In this document: positions 16,389 through 23,803 of the stretch, piece by piece
How the letters are laid out: the number at the start of each line of letters is the position of its first letter
Numbering within the stretch: position 1 is the first letter of the stretch
Position numbers and translations under genes: made by a program
From: an uncultured Bacteroidales bacterium
Lineage (GTDB): Bacteria; Bacteroidota; Bacteroidia; Bacteroidales; FEN-979
DNA length: 32,950 bases
Direction of reading: 5' to 3'
NCBI GenBank assembly: GCA_903845055.1
Contig: CAIMWF010000003.1
Location: forward strand, 1 to 32,950
Notes under the pieces: generated by a model
What the model saw: the letters and a program-made list of their open reading frames with translations, nothing else
The model's database searches: none
What the model was told of the DNA's origin: nothing

Positions 16389-17306
16389 ATGCTCGGTTGG
16401 ATTCTTCATAAACATTCTGATTTCTTGTTAAAGCCCGAAACCTATGAGATTCATAAACTCATGGAGGAGGGAAAATCAGCAGGGATTGAAATTCAGGTTC
16501 TCAAACCTGAACAGATCGAAATCATTGTTAACCGCGACGACCGTAAAAGCATCTTTGTCAATGATGTCTCAACATCCCTGCCCGATTTCATCATCCCGAG
16601 GATGGGGGCAGGAACCACCTATTTTGCCCTTGCCTTGATCCGGCACCTTGAAAAGCTCGGCGTTTATTCGTTCAACTCGGCCGCTTCGATCGATATTGTC
16701 AAAGACAAATTGTTCCAGTTGCAGATCCTTGCCGAGTCGGGACTGCCGATACCAAAAACCATGCTGGCCAGGTTCCCCATCGACCCTGAAATTGTCGGAA
16801 AGCACATCGGATACCCGGTGGTGGTTAAAACCCTTTCGGGATCGCAGGGAAGCGGGGTCTTTCTGTGTGAAACCAAGCAATCATTCGATGAGCTGATGCA
16901 CATGGTTGAAAATACAAACTCCAATGTGAACCTGATCTTCCAGGAATTTGTGAAGACCAGCCACGGCCGTGACCTGCGTGTGATGACCGTGGGAGGAAGG
17001 GTGGTCGGCGCCATGGCAAGGACCTCTTCCGACGGGAACTTCAAGGCCAATTATTCAAGGGGAGGTACCATCAATAAGTTTGAGATTACGGCCGAGATAG
17101 AATGGCTTGTGATGGAAATCGCCAGGATCCTCGACCTTGATATTGCGGGCATCGACCTGCTGTTCGACGGCGACCGGTTTAAAATATGCGAGGTCAATTC
17201 ATCCCCGGGTTTCGAGGGACTTGAACAGGCCTGCGGGAAGAACATTGCCAGTGAGATCATCCAGTTTGTAAGACTCAGGCTGGAAATGAAAGGCAAGGGA
17301 CGATAA
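16389..17306 (+). CDS. RimK-like ATP-grasp ligase
   Basis: Carboxylate-amine/thiol ligase of 305 aa, RimK (alpha-L-glutamate ligase) type. ATP-grasp marks: DKLFQLQILAESGLPIPKT (about 105-123), the Gly-rich loop GYPVVVKTLSGSQGSGVFL (about 140-158), the adenine-contact segment IFQEFVKTSHGRDLRVM, RGGTINKFEI, and the metal-binding DIAGIDLLFDG...FKICEVNSSPGFEGLE with the terminal Glu and Asn. A substrate cannot be chosen: ribosomal S6 glutamylation, coenzyme or peptide tailing are all possible. It stands alone and is followed by two hairpins. A TTAACA pair upstream hints at weak phosphate-type control. Confidence 0.87.
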   Translation: MLGWILHKHSDFLLKPETYEIHKLMEEGKSAGIEIQVLKPEQIEIIVNRDDRKSIFVNDVSTSLPDFIIPRMGAGTTYFALALIRHLEKLGVYSFNSAASIDIVKDKLFQLQILAESGLPIPKTMLARFPIDPEIVGKHIGYPVVVKTLSGSQGSGVFLCETKQSFDELMHMVENTNSNVNLIFQEFVKTSHGRDLRVMTVGGRVVGAMARTSSDGNFKANYSRGGTINKFEITAEIEWLVMEIARILDLDIAGIDLLFDGDRFKICEVNSSPGFEGLEQACGKNIASEIIQFVRLRLEMKGKGR

Positions 17307-17442
17307 CCAGCCGGTGGAGGATGCCGTCGCACTATTATTCGTTTGTAATGAGAGTGAATGACAGCGTGTCGGCTCTTTAAAACCAGATAGCCTTCCGGAA
17401 GGGACCGCGGAGCGGTTCTTCCGGCGTTTTACTTGCCAAGTG

Positions 17443-17477
17443 AAAACCCTGATTTCATTTGATTTCAGGGTTTTTTT
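17443..17477 (+). terminator. intrinsic terminator after the ATP-grasp gene
   Basis: Perfect 10-bp stem AAAACCCTGA (17443-17452) / TCAGGGTTTT (17465-17474) with a 12-base loop and a T-run to 17477. Confidence 0.88.
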
Positions 17478-17506
17478 GGGGTGTACGGAAATTTCCCGTT
17501 ACTTTG
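17475..17506 (+). promoter_or_regulatory. promoter of the START-domain gene
   Basis: TTTG (17475-17478), exactly 20 bases, TTACTTTG (17499-17506). This is close to the -33 TTTG / -7 TAnnTTTG consensus, with an ATG 20 bases further on. The -33 box is formed by the T-run of the preceding terminator. Confidence 0.7.
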
Positions 17507-17526
17507 CCGAAAATTGAGATTCCCAG

Positions 17527-18144
17527 ATGAAAAATCACCTTTCCAGGCTTTTTTTAACGTTTGCGGCATTGATGGCATTTTCAACTTCGGTGCAGGCTCA
17601 AAACTGGGATTTCATCAAGGAGAGGGAAGGAATCAGGATCTTCACGAGAAGAGACGCCGGCAGTTCCCTTAAGTCGTTCCGCGGCGAGACCGATATCCGC
17701 ACCTCCATGGAGAAAGTGTGTAACCTCATCGGCAATGTGAAGAATGTCGACTGGTGGGATAAAAACCTGCGCGAGATCAACGTCCTGACCTATGAAAAGG
17801 ACAAACATGTGCAGTATTACCTGGTTTATGGGGCGCCCTGGCCTGTAACCGACCGCGACCTGTGCGTCGATGCGACCATCACCACTGACCCGGTGAAGGG
17901 ACTCCGTACCATCAGTTCCGTTCCCCTTTTCAACGTGGTCCCGGAGAACCCGAAATATGTCAGGATCAAAAAATACTGGCAGAAATGGGTCATGCAGGAT
18001 ATGCGGAACGGGACCATTCATGTCACCCTCGAAGGATTTGTCGATCCCGCCGGGAGCGTCCCGAACTGGATCTACAACATGGTGATCACCGAGACCCCCC
18101 TGAAGATCATCCGCGGGATCAAGGAGCGGCTCGAAAAGCACTGA
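17527..18144 (+). CDS. secreted START-domain lipid-binding protein
   Basis: Protein of 205 aa with a signal peptide (residues 1-25, ending SVQAQ), so it should act in the periplasm. The mature part matches the START/StAR-related fold: NWDFIKEREGIRIFTRR at the N-terminus, SFRGETDI, the WWDKNLREINVL segment, YYLVYGAPWPVTDRDLCVDATI (the hallmark P-x-x-x-R-D-x-C region near 100-118), and the C-terminal PNWIYNMVITETPLKIIRGIKERL helix that lids the hydrophobic cavity. START proteins carry lipids such as sterols, phospholipids or ceramides. Its neighbours are a lipid-type GT4 and a PlcP-like hydrolase, so transport of a membrane lipid or lipid product between membranes is plausible (inference). Confidence 0.87.
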   Translation: MKNHLSRLFLTFAALMAFSTSVQAQNWDFIKEREGIRIFTRRDAGSSLKSFRGETDIRTSMEKVCNLIGNVKNVDWWDKNLREINVLTYEKDKHVQYYLVYGAPWPVTDRDLCVDATITTDPVKGLRTISSVPLFNVVPENPKYVRIKKYWQKWVMQDMRNGTIHVTLEGFVDPAGSVPNWIYNMVITETPLKIIRGIKERLEKH

Positions 18145-18184
18145 TCCACGCCGAAACCCTTGCCGATTATACCTTTTCCGAATA

Positions 18185-18212
18185 TTAAATATTCGTGAAC
18201 AAATCGTTAATT
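18185..18212 (+). promoter_or_regulatory. candidate Pho-like array before the first GT4
   Basis: TTAAAT (18185), TGAACA (18196) and TTAATT (18207) start 11 bases apart. The nearest -7-like box, GATATTTG (18238-18245), is 25 rather than 20 bases away, so this is a partial match. Confidence 0.35.
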
Positions 18213-18256
18213 ACCGGTTTTTTTCGCATGTGGCCGCGATATTTGCAAAAAAAATC

Positions 18257-19432
18257 ATGCAGATGACCACCTGCCAGTTCAACGATTCCTATTTCCCGAT
18301 CATGGACGGGGTCGGGATGACGGCTCACAGTTACGCTTACTGGCTCAATGAAAAGTATGGAAAAGGGATGCTCATCGCCCCGAAGGTGAAGGATTATAAA
18401 GACAATGTTCCTTACAAGGTATATCGTTTCAAATCGGTGTTGTTCCCGGGCATGCATCCCTACCGCGTGGGTCTGCCGCTCATCGACGTCACTTTTAAGA
18501 AGAAAATCAAAAAGATCAGTTTCGACCTGCTGCATGCCCATTGTCCCTTCATCAGCGGCCAGCTTGCCGTAAAACTGGCCACCCGGCTCGACATCCCGCT
18601 GGTGGCCACTTTTCATACCAAGTACCGCGACGACTTCAAAAAGGTACTCGACAATGACCTTTTCGTCGAATTCCTGCTGAACATCACCCTCGATTTTTAC
18701 AAGGCCGCCGACCTGGTATGGGTTCCCAACAGGGCCACCGGGCAGACCCTCGTGGATTACGGCTACAAGGGAACCTATGAAGTGATGCCAAACGGCACCG
18801 ATATGGAGGTTCCCGACAAGGCAAAATTGCTGAAGTACCGGAAAAAGGGGCTGAATCTCATTGGCTCGGGTCCCGACGAATTCGTGATGCTTTTCGTCGG
18901 GCAGCACCGCTGGGAAAAAAATATCAGGCTCATCATTGATGCGCTGAAGGTGCTGAAATCGGCAGGTGAACAGTTTAAAATGGTATTCGCGGGCGAGGGT
19001 TATGCTTCGAAAGAGATGCATAAAATCGTTGAACAATTCGGACTTGGCGACCAGGTTGTCTTCCTGGGGGTCATTACCGACCGTAAGGTCCTTCAGCACG
19101 TGTATGCTGCCTCCGATCTGCTCGTTTTCCCATCCATTTACGACAATTCACCCCTGGTGATCCAGGAGGCCGCCGCCTTTGATGTGCCGACCGTAATCGT
19201 AAGAGACAGTTCAACGTCGGAGGGAATCCTCGACGGGGTCAACGGGTTCCTTATTGAAAACGAAGTGGCCGCCCTTGCCGGCCGGATCGGGGAACTGATG
19301 CGTCATCCCGGGGCCATCAGAAAGGCCGGGGAGGGGGCGCGTAAAACCATCTACCACCCCTGGGAAGGAATCGTGGATGATGTTCACATGCGGTATGCCG
19401 AACTGATCAGGGATCACCGGAAAACTGCATAA
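18257..19432 (+). CDS. GT4-family glycosyltransferase, lipid-glycosyltransferase-like
   Basis: GT-B fold retaining glycosyltransferase of about 391 aa. The first ATG after the GATATTTG box is 18257; 18263 is equally good and would align MTTCQFNDSYFPIMDGV with the usual MKI start. The frame upstream to the GTG at 18230 overlaps the likely promoter. The N-terminal domain has the DSYFP...DGVGMTAHSYA acceptor loop and the LLHAHCPFISGQLA...PLVATFHTKYRDDF pattern seen in diacylglycerol glucosyl- and galactosyltransferases. The C-terminal domain has FVGQHRWEKN, FAGEG, and the donor site PSIYDNSPLVIQEAAAFDVPTV. It probably makes glycolipids at the inner membrane. The sugar and acceptor are not determined. 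It is adjacent to the plcP-like gene, convergent with it. Confidence 0.85.
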   Translation: MQMTTCQFNDSYFPIMDGVGMTAHSYAYWLNEKYGKGMLIAPKVKDYKDNVPYKVYRFKSVLFPGMHPYRVGLPLIDVTFKKKIKKISFDLLHAHCPFISGQLAVKLATRLDIPLVATFHTKYRDDFKKVLDNDLFVEFLLNITLDFYKAADLVWVPNRATGQTLVDYGYKGTYEVMPNGTDMEVPDKAKLLKYRKKGLNLIGSGPDEFVMLFVGQHRWEKNIRLIIDALKVLKSAGEQFKMVFAGEGYASKEMHKIVEQFGLGDQVVFLGVITDRKVLQHVYAASDLLVFPSIYDNSPLVIQEAAAFDVPTVIVRDSSTSEGILDGVNGFLIENEVAALAGRIGELMRHPGAIRKAGEGARKTIYHPWEGIVDDVHMRYAELIRDHRKTA

Positions 19433-19477
19433 GGAGGTCGGTCGGGAAGGAGCATTGGTGCAAAGGACGTTGCAACC

Positions 19478-20332
19478 CTAGTGAATTTCGAATTCCCTCA
19501 GCAATTCTTCAAAGGTTTGCTTGTGGCTCGGCGATTCGGCCTGTTTCGACATCAGCGCATAGGCCGGGGCAAAAAGATCTTCGCGGAAGTTGTATATGCT
19601 CCATTCACCTTTATGGAACTCAAGGGCCGAAAGGCTCTCCACCCAGTCGCCCGAATTGAGGTAGGTTACCGACCCCTGGGTGTTAGCGATGGTGCGTATC
19701 TCGGGCTGGTGAATGTGACCGCACACCACGTAATCATAACCCTTCGTGATGGCAATCCCTGCCGCGGTGTTTTCGAACTTGTTGACATAGGAAACGGCGG
19801 TTTTGACCCGGTGCTTGATGCGCTGTGAGAATGAAATCTTCTCACGGCCCAGGCTTGACAGGATAAAATTGGAGGCTCCGTTGAGGAGGATCAGCAGGTC
19901 GTAACCGACCGACCCCAGCTTTGCAAGCCATTTACTGTACTGCATCGTGATGTCGAACACATCCCCGTGGAAAATCCATGCTTTCTTACCGTCAAGGTCG
20001 AGCAGCAGTTTGTTGACCAGTTTGAACGACCCGATGTTGAACTTGACGAACTTCCGCATCAGTTCGTCGTGGTTGCCGGTGATATAAACGACTTTCGTGT
20101 TCTTCGCTATCATACCGGTCAGATGCCTGATGACCATCAGGTGCGATTTCGGGAAATAGCGTTTGCGGAACTGCCAGATATCGATGATGTCGCCGTTTAA
20201 AATGAGCATTTTGGGCTGGATGCTCCTGAGGTACTGCAGCAATTCCCTTGCATGGCAGCCAAATGAACCAAGATGCACATCGGAAATGATTACCAGGTCG
20301 ACCTGTCGCTTGGGGAGGGGATGCTGTTTCAT
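19478..20332 (-). CDS. PlcP-like calcineurin-type metallophosphoesterase (COG2908; LpxH-like alternative)
   Basis: Dimetal phosphoesterase of 284 aa. I start at the second ATG (20332) because the first, at 20341, lies too close to the -7 box to be on the transcript. Metal ligands: SDVHLG (Asp18, His20), GDIID (Asp48), GNHDE (Asn87, His88), HGDVFD and GHIHQPE. The extra segments KWLAKLGSVGYDL, HRVKTAVSYVNKFE and YLNSGDWVES match the COG2908 branch holding PlcP, the phosphate-starvation phospholipase C of Sinorhizobium and marine bacteria. That branch is often misannotated as UDP-2,3-diacylglucosamine diphosphatase. Flanking GT4 genes recall plcP-agt loci, where diacylglycerol released from phospholipids is glycosylated. 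The promoter has a Pho-like array. PlcP versus LpxH is inference from motifs and context. Confidence 0.8.
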   Translation of the reverse strand: MKQHPLPKRQVDLVIISDVHLGSFGCHARELLQYLRSIQPKMLILNGDIIDIWQFRKRYFPKSHLMVIRHLTGMIAKNTKVVYITGNHDELMRKFVKFNIGSFKLVNKLLLDLDGKKAWIFHGDVFDITMQYSKWLAKLGSVGYDLLILLNGASNFILSSLGREKISFSQRIKHRVKTAVSYVNKFENTAAGIAITKGYDYVVCGHIHQPEIRTIANTQGSVTYLNSGDWVESLSALEFHKGEWSIYNFREDLFAPAYALMSKQAESPSHKQTFEELLREFEIH

Positions 20333-20342
20333 GGGATTCATG

Positions 20343-20420
20343 CAAAGTTACGCCGGTCAGCCGACAAGAATGTCAACAGGATATTATGAAATCATTAAAT
20401 TACCGTTAAGAAATTATTAA
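20343..20420 (-). promoter_or_regulatory. Pho-box-like array and -7 box of plcP, shared with the divergent GT4
   Basis: On the minus strand: TTAATA (20420), TTAACG (20409), TTAATG (20398), ATAATA (20387), TTGACA (20376), each 11 bases apart; then exactly 20 bases and TAACTTTG (20350-20343), a perfect TAnnTTTG. On the plus strand the palindromic TTAA cores form TTAAAT, TTAAGA, TTAACT, TTGTTG at 20395, 20406, 20417, 20428, facing the GT4 gene. Confidence 0.65.
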
Positions 20421-20457
20421 CTTTCTCTTGTTGCGAAAAACGAGGTGCCTTTCTATG

Positions 20458-20465
20458 GACCTTTG
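20458..20465 (+). promoter_or_regulatory. -7-like box of the second GT4 gene
   Basis: GACCTTTG followed by C, 24 bases after the last plus-strand repeat unit (TTGTTG, 20428-20433). Near-consensus; it would yield a transcript beginning around 20472. Confidence 0.4.
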
Positions 20466-20485
20466 CTTTAAAAATATTCCTAACC

Positions 20486-20674
20486 ATGAATGTAAATATG
20501 CAAAGATCCGGGAGTAAAAACAAGCTGTCGCGCCGTGAAACACTCCCGCTCCTTCGCGGGATGTTCATCTGCCCCGAACCGGTCAGACGCCTTAAAAACG
20601 CAGCCGGTCACGAGCTGTTACGGGGCCTTCTCACGCAACGGGACCCATCTCCCTATGAGTTTGCCTGTGAATGA
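20486..20674 (+). CDS. possible 62-aa leader ORF before the second GT4
   Basis: First ATG after the -7 box. It encodes 62 residues (MNVNMQRSGSKNKLSRRETL...), basic, with no recognised motif, and ends 20 bases inside the GT4 start. It could be a regulatory leader ORF, translationally linked to the GT4 by overlap, or not translated at all. A short hairpin CCCGC/GCGGG lies within it (about 20547-20562). Confidence 0.25.
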   Translation: MNVNMQRSGSKNKLSRRETLPLLRGMFICPEPVRRLKNAAGHELLRGLLTQRDPSPYEFACE

Positions 20675-21818
20675 GCCCGCGCAGCAGGGCCGCCTGCTGT
20701 GGATGACCGATACTTTCGGCGACCAGAACGGTGTTTCCTCGGTTCTGAAAGCGGTGCATGAGGAGATCAAATCGCGCAACCTCCCGGTCGACCTCCTGGT
20801 ATGCAGCCACACCATCAGGCCCGATGATCACCTCATCGTTGTAAAACCCGTTTCCGAATTTGTCTTTCCCCTCTACCGGCAGCAGCCGGTCAGAATCCCG
20901 AATTACCTGTCGGTTCAGCGTATTTTCCGCAGGGGGAAATACGACCGGATCATCTGTTCCACCGAGGGACCCATGGGACTTGCCGCACTGTGGCTGAAAA
21001 AGGTTTTCTCGGTCGAATCGTACTTTTTCATGCATACCGACTGGATGATGTTTGCCAGGGAGGTGCTTTCGCTTGAAAAGTCCGGCCTTGGCCGCCTGCA
21101 GAAAGCGCTGAGGATTTACTATAAAAGTTTCGGAAACATTTTTGTACTGAATACCGAACACCGGCAATGGCTCACCGGAGATGCAATGGGTTTTGATCCT
21201 TCGCGGGTTTTTATGACAGCCCACTGGGCAGACCCTGCCTTTTCGGCACTGTCATCCGGCATCACGGTGGTTCATCCCTTCAACCGTCAGAAACCGGTTA
21301 TCCTTTATACCGGCAGGATCAGCAGGGAAAAGGGAATTATGGAACTGCCAGCCATCATGGGGATGGTCAGGAGCTCCATACCGGGTGCCCGGCTGGTGGT
21401 TGCAGGAACCGGGCCGGCGGAAGAGGAACTTAAAACAGCCCTGCCCGATGCCGCTTACCTGGGCTGGGTGGAACAGGAGAGCCTTGCAGACCTTTTTGAA
21501 GCGGCCGACATCCTGCTGCTGCCCTCCCGTTTCGACACCTTCAGCTGTGTCGTGCTGGAGGCCCTCACCTGCGGGCTGCCGGTGGTTGCCTACAATACCA
21601 AAGGTCCCCGGGATATCCTTGAAGACTCGGTGAGCGGGTACCTGGTGGAGACCCCTGAAGAGATGGCCGGCAGGGTGGTTGAATTCTTCCTCGACCCGGG
21701 CCAGCAGATGCGGATGAAACAGGCTGCCTTCAAAAGGGCTGAAACATACCGGGCCGACAAGATCATGGACCGTTTGCTGAGCGATACAGGCCTGATCAGG
21801 ATATCTGCAGACGTATGA
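20655..21818 (+). CDS. GT4-family glycosyltransferase, Agt/SQDG-synthase-like
   Basis: Retaining GT-B glycosyltransferase of 387 aa. The frame opens at 20535, but conserved sequence begins at LLWMTDTFGDQNGVSS, so I use the ATG at 20655 (MSLPVNEPAQQGRLLW). The N-domain shows the DTF-x-DQNGVS acceptor loop, IICSTEGPMGLAAL and SYFFMHTDWMMFA, the arrangement of lipid GT4 enzymes such as Agt, MgtA and SqdX. The C-domain shows ILYTGRISREKG, VVAGTGPAEEEL, and the donor motif PSRFDTFSCVVLEALTCGLPVVA (E-x7-E form). It is divergent from plcP and shares the array between them. The ATG of the GH13 gene overlaps its stop. The likely product is a phosphorus-free glycolipid or an alpha-glucosyl compound; this is not certain. 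Confidence 0.82.
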   Translation: MSLPVNEPAQQGRLLWMTDTFGDQNGVSSVLKAVHEEIKSRNLPVDLLVCSHTIRPDDHLIVVKPVSEFVFPLYRQQPVRIPNYLSVQRIFRRGKYDRIICSTEGPMGLAALWLKKVFSVESYFFMHTDWMMFAREVLSLEKSGLGRLQKALRIYYKSFGNIFVLNTEHRQWLTGDAMGFDPSRVFMTAHWADPAFSALSSGITVVHPFNRQKPVILYTGRISREKGIMELPAIMGMVRSSIPGARLVVAGTGPAEEELKTALPDAAYLGWVEQESLADLFEAADILLLPSRFDTFSCVVLEALTCGLPVVAYNTKGPRDILEDSVSGYLVETPEEMAGRVVEFFLDPGQQMRMKQAAFKRAETYRADKIMDRLLSDTGLIRISADV

Positions 21819-23431
21819 ACAAGATAAAGGATGAAACCTGGATATGGTGGAAACACGGCGTGATCTACCATATATATCCCAGAAGCTTCCAGGATTCCGA
21901 CGGTGACGGCATCGGCGATATCCGTGGAATCATTCGCAGGCTCGCCTACCTGAAAGAACTTGGCATCGACGGGATATGGATCTCCCCGATGTACAGGTCG
22001 CCCATGGTTGATTTCGGTTATGACGTTTCGGACTACCGTGAAATCGACCCCGTTTTCGGAACGATGGGGGATTTCAGGGAACTGCTTGCCACTGCCCACG
22101 GCATGGGCATCCGGGTCATCCTCGACATGATCCTGAACCATACCTCCAGCCTTCATCCGTGGTTCATCGAATCCGCCTCGTCAGCCGAAAATCCCAAAAG
22201 AAACTGGTATATCTGGAAAGATGGCGCCGCCGGCCGGCCGCCAAACAACTGGAATTCGGCCTACGGCGGAAATGCCTGGAAACTGGATGAAAAGACAGGC
22301 CAGTATTACCTCCATTCCTTTTTTGAACAGCAGCCCGATCTCAACTGGCGTGATCCTGAACTGCCCGGTGTCTTTTTCGAAGAGATGAAGTTCTGGCTCG
22401 ACATGGGGGTCGACGGGTTCAGGCTCGACGTGATCAACCTGATCGCAAAAGATAAAAAGTTCAGGAGCAACCCGCTGGTTTTCGGCATCCCCGCATTGCA
22501 GCGGCATGTTTACACGCGAAACCGGAAATGGTCGGTGACCCTGGTGACCCGGATCCGCGAACTGCTCGACCTTTACGATGAGCGGGTATCCATCGCCGAA
22601 ATCTACGCGCCGCCCCCCGGCGATGTGAAAACGGTGGCGCGGTACCTGGCAAAAGGAACCAACGGCGTACACCTGGCTTTTGATTTTTCGCTGATCTTCA
22701 GTTCATGGAATGCCCACTCCTATTTCAGGAACATTACGAAATGGTACGAAAGCCTGCCCGGCGGGGGCTGGCCGTGCAATGTCCTTTCAAACCATGACCT
22801 GCTGCGCAGCATCGACCGTTTTCCATGGCACAGGGACCGCGAGGCGAAGGCAAAAGTAGCCGCCACCCTGCTGTTGACCATGAAGGGAACCCCGTTTATT
22901 TATTACGGCGAAGAGATCGGCATGCACAATGGCTCGATCCGCCGGAAAAACATCCGCGATCCGCTCGGGAAGCGCTACTGGCCTTTGTTCAGCGGGCGGG
23001 ACAAGGCGCGCACACCCATGCAATGGAATCCGGGGTTGAATGGAGGATTCACCGGGGGTAAACCATGGCTGCCGCTGAACCGTGATACCGTGCATCGCAA
23101 TGTGCGACAGCAGGAGGGGGAGGCCAGTTCATTGCTCAACCACTACAGGAATGTCATCAGGGTGCGCAGAATTCATTCCTCCCTGCAATCGGGAGCATGG
23201 ATACCCGCACTGAACGGTAAGAACGGCATACTGGCCTATTACCGGGTCAATGAGCGGGAACGGCTGCTGGTAATCCTTAACTTCACAGGCAGGCAAAAAA
23301 TCCTGACGCTGCCGGAACACACGGGTGGCAAAGTGCTTTCGTCGACCCACCGGGGCTATGAAGAGTTTAACTATTTTCAGAATGTGAAAATAGAGGCTTT
23401 TGAAGCCTCTGTCTGGCTGGTGATCGAGTGA
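21815..23431 (+). CDS. GH13 alpha-glucosidase (oligo-1,6-glucosidase type)
   Basis: Cytoplasmic glycoside hydrolase of 538 aa; no signal peptide. TIM-barrel GH13 signatures: the DSDGDGIGD calcium-type loop (27-35), DMILNHTS (region I), GVDGFRLDVINL with nucleophile Asp205, AEIY with acid/base Glu262, and VLSNHD with Asp328. Val after the nucleophile (DVINL) is typical of alpha-1,6-acting oligo-1,6-glucosidases rather than alpha-1,4 maltases. A C-terminal beta domain (about 460-538) is present. The start overlaps the GT4 stop as ATGA, so synthesis of the two is coupled. A CBM48 protein is convergent 26 bases beyond. It may hydrolyse or transfer alpha-glucosides related to the GT4 product or to glycogen breakdown. 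Confidence 0.88.
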   Translation: MNKIKDETWIWWKHGVIYHIYPRSFQDSDGDGIGDIRGIIRRLAYLKELGIDGIWISPMYRSPMVDFGYDVSDYREIDPVFGTMGDFRELLATAHGMGIRVILDMILNHTSSLHPWFIESASSAENPKRNWYIWKDGAAGRPPNNWNSAYGGNAWKLDEKTGQYYLHSFFEQQPDLNWRDPELPGVFFEEMKFWLDMGVDGFRLDVINLIAKDKKFRSNPLVFGIPALQRHVYTRNRKWSVTLVTRIRELLDLYDERVSIAEIYAPPPGDVKTVARYLAKGTNGVHLAFDFSLIFSSWNAHSYFRNITKWYESLPGGGWPCNVLSNHDLLRSIDRFPWHRDREAKAKVAATLLLTMKGTPFIYYGEEIGMHNGSIRRKNIRDPLGKRYWPLFSGRDKARTPMQWNPGLNGGFTGGKPWLPLNRDTVHRNVRQQEGEASSLLNHYRNVIRVRRIHSSLQSGAWIPALNGKNGILAYYRVNERERLLVILNFTGRQKILTLPEHTGGKVLSSTHRGYEEFNYFQNVKIEAFEASVWLVIE

Positions 23432-23457
23432 TCAGGGAGAGGCCGGCAATGAGTTGA

Positions 23458-23763
23458 TCAGACAGCCAGCACCGAATTCTCCGATCCCAGTCCGCTGGCT
23501 ATGAAACCATCGGCTTCGGGATCGTTTTCCCACCTGGTGCCATCAACAAGGTAACGGAACTGGTATTCCCTTCCCGATTCGAGGTCGAGGGAAACCGACC
23601 ATACACCGGTCTTTGATTTTTTAAAAGGGGATTCTCCCATCTGCCAGTTGTTGAAATCGCCCAGGAGGAGGATCGATGAGGTTGATTTATACTGATCTCC
23701 CGAAAGAGAAAATTTTACCTTGCAAACGGGTTTGGCTTTCAATAATTTCTTTTCAATACTCAT
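23458..23763 (-). CDS. CBM48 / isoamylase early-set domain protein (glycogen-binding)
   Basis: Small protein of 101 aa made of one beta-sandwich of the AMPK-beta/isoamylase-N type, which binds glycogen or starch. Family residues: LLGDFNNWQMGESPFKK (DFNNW start of the fold), GVWSVSLDLESGREYQFRYLVDG, W-x-NDPEADGF, and a terminal SENSVLAV strand. No catalytic domain is attached. It has its own -7 box and runs towards the GH13 gene. A glycogen-targeting or regulatory subunit is likely; the partner is not known. Confidence 0.88.
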   Translation of the reverse strand: MSIEKKLLKAKPVCKVKFSLSGDQYKSTSSILLLGDFNNWQMGESPFKKSKTGVWSVSLDLESGREYQFRYLVDGTRWENDPEADGFIASGLGSENSVLAV

Positions 23764-23795
23764 TTTTGATATGTTTATTTAAACTAAAATTGGTG

Positions 23796-23803
23796 CAAAA
23801 ATA
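23796..23803 (-). promoter_or_regulatory. -7 box of the CBM48 gene
   Basis: TATTTTTG on the minus strand, 33 bases before the start codon. There is no Pho-like unit at N20. Confidence 0.5.

Larger units (their letters stand above)
17307..17526. other. intergenic region with two hairpins and a promoter
   Basis: The first hairpin is imperfect (17395-17424, CCGGAAG...ACCGC against GCGGT...CTTCCGG) and is followed by a short TTTT. The second is a clear terminator (17443-17477), which runs directly into the promoter of the START gene. Confidence 0.6.

Noticed and set aside
17581-18141. 186-codon open frame antisense to the START gene
   Set aside because: Shadow of a gene with signal peptide and START motifs on the plus strand.
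18185-19099. 304-codon open frame antisense to the first GT4 gene
   Set aside because: Shadow frame; the plus strand shows full GT4 motifs and the minus frame has none.
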